Shown in pieces: positions 59,241 to 64,000 of a stretch of 64,000 nt of DNA. Source of the stretch: Lethocerus indicus. Its lineage: Eukaryota > Arthropoda > Insecta > Hemiptera > Belostomatidae. Below the pieces are notes generated by a model. That model was not told where the DNA came from. It ran no database searches and saw nothing but the letters and a program-made list of their open reading frames with translations. The stretch is taken from the NCBI GenBank assembly GCA_019843655.1, contig JACDQD010000005.1, positions 15,589,575 to 15,653,574 of the forward strand, read 5' to 3'. Each line of letters begins with the position of its first letter. Within the stretch, counting starts at the first letter, position 1. Both the position numbers and the translations under genes were made by a program.

Positions 59241-61689
59241 GTGGCTCCCTTCCCCCGTTAATCCACTGAACCACGAATATACTGGTTATTGAACTCAGTA
59301 TTGTTAATGATTTCAAAGTCGATTCAATATTACCTACGTATTATCACTTATTATCGGTTGTAGTAATTTAATTTCCCGATATAAGCAGTATTAAAAGCAG
59401 GCTGCACATTATGACAGCTAAACGTTTATGGCTTCAAACCCATAATTTTTATTCTCCCCATTCCATTACTTTCTGATCTTTATCGTTTACGAAATACAAT
59501 ATATTGTCAACTAGACATTCATATTTGTTAATGCTAATAAAATTATTTTGGTGAAGCAGTTATTAAATAAAGGGAAATCAATTGGGCACGTTAACTTATT
59601 GTGAATACATAATTTTTGTAATGATGATTAATGAAATCCATCATACAAACGGTTATAAATTTAAATACACTTTCTCTACTCCAGCTTTGAACAAATAACC
59701 ACCTAAAATTATATAAAAAAAAGGTGAATCTATTAGTTGAAACGTTAAAACATAAATATTTGTTTATGAAATTGCAGTTAAAGTTATGTATTAATTAATT
59801 TATTTTGTTAAATATTCGAATCTCGTAATTTTTTAATAATAAAAATCTGCTCCTTTTGAATATAAGGAAACTTAGAAAGGAATAACGGGCAATTCTGATG
59901 ATTCTAATCTGCGAAAGCTAAGTAATTGCTTTTAATGTATTGTATTTCTCTTGGCACTGCACATTGTGCTCTGATAGCTAGAACAATGCACCTTTAAATT
60001 ATGAGGAGCTGAAAACGTGTTGAGAACTATTTTGACACTTATAACAGAAGTCTGGTAGTTTCATTTGGATTCAGAATAAATAATTCATACTTCGTATTTC
60101 CCCCATACCACGGTAGAACGGGCATATAAAAACAGGAACTGAGAACATTGAACCGTAACTAATTGGAATTAGTCTGCCCGCAGCAATTTTGCATGTACTA
60201 TAATTTCAACTTCACGCTCATAGATCTATTTGAGCCCGCGGACTAGCGGAAAAAAGAAAATCAGGAACGCTCTAGCTATAGTTATGTATTAACCACCAAT
60301 ATTATTTGTCTGTTTCATTAATATTTCTTTTGTCTGAGTTCTCGAGATCATCTGGTACGGACCTACTACCCTAAGTTTTAATTTCGTTCAAACTGAAAAT
60401 TGTTTTATTTTATTCCAAGGGTACTATTTCTGTAACCCTTCGAAGCTTCCATTCAGGAGTCCAATGGTATGCTTCAACCGTCGAGGAAGATTACCCTGAT
60501 GGCGAACTCATGACAGTCTTCCCTTCGCCGAAAGTAGCCGTCTCTCCTCCCAAATTTAGACTTAGAATTAGGAAGAATTCCCCTCATAAGCGTTTTAAAA
60601 ATTAATAGCAGCTTTAGCGGTATGAATAAGCCAGTCAAATCGCGGAAAAAACCAACGGCAAGAATGAACCCACGATGAAGTGGAATAAATTAATTGAAAT
60701 GTTGTTTTAGGATCAATGCGCCAAGGAATATTCATTCGACACCCAAGAGAAAATGATCTAAAAAAATCATAATCGTTTTCATTTCTCATTCGGATCACTT
60801 TTCAGCCTATTCGCATTGGCAGTCTGTCTGTTATTTTTAGCATTTCCAAATCGACGTATACCGCTTCCCGTATTACTTTGATTTCCTTCTTTATGTCTGA
60901 CAATTTCCAAATCCCTTTTGACACAGAATGCGGTCTATTGTTTCAAAGCTAAGATAGGAAATATCCGATATCATTGCATTATGTCTCCCCACCCCCAACT
61001 GTTCCCACGGTAATTATGCCACTACCATTGTTGCGCTATTGGAGGACGACGGAAAAATCCAACCTGGAATTCTGTCGACCATTGCTTTCTCTGCAAAGAT
61101 TTCAGTTTCGCTCTGGACTACTCGAACCATGAGAGCCATAATGAGGTGAGCGGGGAGTCCTTCTCATGAAAAATTCACTCCCTGTATCCGACTTTAATTT
61201 TTTTTATCTAGATCGAGTTTATTTAGATTGAAAACGAATGAAACAATCATGACTATCAACGGCGAACAAGCCATCTCCGTCGAGCTCACGAAACATATCT
61301 GGCAGTAGAAAGCACACCGAGAATAATATCGTTATGATTTTCAACCTCCGATTGCCTATTTGGTATACCGGCATCGGTTTCTCACCATCGTCAGTATTGT
61401 TCCATTCGTAATATAGTAGGGTAATTATGTTGCTGATGATCTTGTCACCACTGTCCTTGTACTCTAATAAATAATAGTTATAAACAGTCTAATAAACAGT
61501 TATGAATATTAGGAGTGGTAATAATGTTGGTGATAGTGTAACAAAATGTTTCCGCTGCGGCCGAAATATACAAGCCACCATACCAGTACAGGAAATAATT
61601 AGTATTGAGGAGAAAAAATTCTGTTTCCCAAATTCAAAATGTTTCTGTCTACTCACGCTGGTTTAATTTTTTGCGAGATCAGTTTTTTT
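59241..61689. other. Intergenic sequence, no gene seen
   Basis: No supported exon. The piece 60645-60680 resembles 11752-11792, a short dispersed repeat of unknown nature. Confidence 0.45.
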
Positions 61690-62375
<686 letters not shown>

Positions 62376-62402
62376 CGAACCATTACGGCCCTGTACGACA
62401 AA

Positions 62403-62433
62403 ATACGACCCAATACGATCGATTGGGTCGTAT
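62403..62433. other. Perfect 12-bp hairpin upstream of J
   Basis: ATACGACCCAAT at 62403-62414 and ATTGGGTCGTAT at 62422-62433 around a 7-base loop ACGATCG. It lies about 210 bp upstream of J's TATA box and may be the end structure of the adjoining element or a protein-binding palindrome. Confidence 0.8.
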
Positions 62434-62643
62434 ATCTTCTTCGTAATGGAACCGGCAGGCTTTGTCGGGACAGGAAATGAACAATTGCCGTAAAAAGAAC
62501 ACAATGACGTCGATAGTGGTCGGACTGTGTAGAAAGAGAGATCCGCGCAAAATGTTCCAAACGATTCAAAACAGAGGAAAAGCTGCCGAGAGAAAGGTGA
62601 TGGTTATCGGACCCGAGACACCGTTAAGAGGGGATTGGTACTT

Positions 62644-62681
62644 TATAAGGAACAGGAGGTGCGTACTAGGCATCATTCGAC
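62644..62681 (+). promoter_or_regulatory. Core promoter and 7-nt leader of J
   Basis: TATAAG at 62644-62649, initiator TCATT at 62673-62677, inferred start A 62675. Spacing is 31 nt, the canonical value, leaving only ATTCGAC before ATG 62682. Confidence 0.75.
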
Positions 62682-63752
62682 ATGAATCTGTTCACACTAC
62701 TGTTAGGGAGTTTGGTGGTCGTGCTAGCAGTGGCGGAAGGGGAGAAGAAACAAGAAAAGAGGGGCATCCACGAAATAGGAGGATATGGAGGCGGGTACAG
62801 TGGAGGATACAGCGGAGGATACACCGGAGGATATAGTGGTGGATACAATGGTGGATACGGAGGATCTTTTGAAGAAAGTTCGCACACTATAGGCATTGGT
62901 CATCATCAGGACCACATCAAAGCAGTGACGATTACAAAAAAGGTACCTGTACCGTATCCGGTCACGGTTGAGAAAAAGGTACCGGTGCACATCAAGGTAC
63001 CCGTCCACAAGCCGTACCCTGTATATGTACCTAAGCCCTATCCAGTGACAGTAAAAAAGCACGTACCCTACCCCGTGAAGGTACCGGTACCGCAGCCGTA
63101 CACCGTCATCAAGAAAATACCGGTACCTGTAAAAGTGCACGTCGAAAAGCCAGTTCCCTACCATGTCGAGAAGCCCTATCCGGTTTACATCGAAAAGAAG
63201 GTACCGTACACAGTGGAAAAACACGTCCCTTATCCCGTTAAGGTAGAAGTCGAGAGGCCGTACCCGGTACACGTTCCGGTCGAGAAACCGGTGCCTTATC
63301 CCGTAGAGAAACCGATTCCAGTTCCGGTCAAGGTACCCGTCGATAGGCCTGTCCCTTATCACGTAGAGAAGCCAGTGCCTTATCACGTCGAGAAACCCGT
63401 ACCGGTACCGGTCGAAAAGCCGGTCCCGTACCCGGTCCACGTACCCGTGAAAGTACCAGTGGGAGTACCCGTAGCCTACCACGTAACTAAGCACGTACCT
63501 GTCCACGTTCCTGTTCATTTAAGTTACCACGAGCACTCGTTCGGCCAGGGAAGCGGAGGTTCCTCCGGTTACGGTGGATACGGGCACGTTGAGGAAACTG
63601 GCGGTCAGGATAGTTACGGTGAGACGGGCTTCGCAGCGGTCAGTGGAGGACACGATGGAGAGTCAGCCGGCCACTACGAACTCTCGGCGGCACTTTCATC
63701 TGCCACTCAAGAATCTCAAGAACACGATGGTCACCACAGTTGGGGCCGTTAG
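62682..63752 (+). CDS. Secreted hybrid protein J: GGY repeats plus Val-Pro repeat domain
   Basis: Intact single exon, 356 residues, ending TAG 63750-63752. The signal peptide is about 1-18 and EGEKKQEKRG has its dibasic site at 26-27. Residues 33-62 are GGYSGGYTGGY-type repeats as in families C, D and E. HIKAVTITKKVPVPYPV opens a long regular Val-Pro domain (about 79-285) with [40 protein letters not shown] and [11 protein letters not shown]. The last 71 residues are Gly/Ser/His/Glu-rich. J thus joins both repeat types of the cluster in one open frame and, being lesion-free, is the best reference for the Val-Pro family. Its role as an extracellular matrix or cuticle component is inferred from composition and secretion signals. 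Confidence 0.93.
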   Translation: MNLFTLLLGSLVVVLAVAEGEKKQEKRGIHEIGGYGGGYSGGYSGGYTGGYSGGYNGGYGGSFEESSHTIGIGHHQDHIKAVTITKKVPVPYPVTVEKKVPVHIKVPVHKPYPVYVPKPYPVTVKKHVPYPVKVPVPQPYTVIKKIPVPVKVHVEKPVPYHVEKPYPVYIEKKVPYTVEKHVPYPVKVEVERPYPVHVPVEKPVPYPVEKPIPVPVKVPVDRPVPYHVEKPVPYHVEKPVPVPVEKPVPYPVHVPVKVPVGVPVAYHVTKHVPVHVPVHLSYHEHSFGQGSGGSSGYGGYGHVEETGGQDSYGETGFAAVSGGHDGESAGHYELSAALSSATQESQEHDGHHSWGR

Positions 63753-64000
63753 TCCATCAATGTTTTTCATCAAATGTAGAAACTGTAAATATTATTGTAC
63801 CTATGTATAAGTTTCATAATACATTATTTAATATTATCTCGTTCTTCTTTGCAAATCTAACCCAAATCCTTTACACTTATCCAGTCTGTTAAAATACTAA
63901 TGTTATTTCAAATTTGTGGCCTTCGTTGCGATAGGAAAATCGGGCCATAGATTGCCTTGAATTAAAATTTACAAATTGTAATAATTAAAGGAAATGAAAA
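63753..64000. other. 3' flank of J
   Basis: No gene. No AATAAA follows the stop; AATACA near 63818 and ATTAAA near 63961 are possible variant polyadenylation signals. Confidence 0.4.

Overview
The window is insect (arthropod) nuclear DNA. The evidence is AT-rich intergenic sequence, TATA/TCAGT-type promoters, AATAAA polyadenylation signals, phase-1 spliceosomal introns, TA/TG microsatellites and a dense family of small secreted cuticle-type proteins. The order or species cannot be fixed from sequence alone.

The theme is one cluster of secreted low-complexity proteins of two kinds: Val-Pro-rich proteins built on [12 protein letters not shown] repeats (families A, B and F, G, H, I, J), and Gly-Tyr-rich GGY/GGYGG proteins (families C, D, E). 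The Val-Pro type resembles insect cuticular proteins such as the Drosophila Vajk group. Both kinds begin with the same cassette: a signal peptide of about 18 residues, a short charged stretch, then a dibasic KR-G site near residue 25-30. The core promoter puts the inferred transcription start only 7 nt (8 nt in C) before the ATG.

Layout: 1-5825, two full tandem A units (about 2.86 kb) and a stub. 5826-12538, no genes, but a composite repeat element, microsatellites and a large inverted repeat. 12536-13866, a third A copy without its promoter. 15424-15798, an unrecognised coding exon. 16634-25730, four C units (about 2.2 kb) and a fifth remnant. 27096-27948, decayed gene F. 28079-28745, a second composite element. 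30263-31259, gene D (two exons). 33723-35187, gene E (two exons). 37510-39228, intact gene G with a long Q/N/S/Y-rich tail. 41094-54856, five tandem B units (about 2.88 kb) flanked by older diverged fragments. 55182-56111 gene H, 58318-59199 gene I and 62682-63752 gene J are intact single-exon genes; a third composite element precedes J.

No member of the A, B or C arrays is fully open. In A and B every length difference from the inferred full frame is a deletion, mostly one base in a homopolymer, so many 'pseudogenes' may be consensus errors in a collapsed or poorly polished long-read assembly rather than dead genes. Some C copies carry clustered changes creating stop codons that this does not explain.

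The genes probably act together as a co-expressed extracellular matrix set (cuticle, egg case or secretion), but the tissue cannot be read from the sequence.
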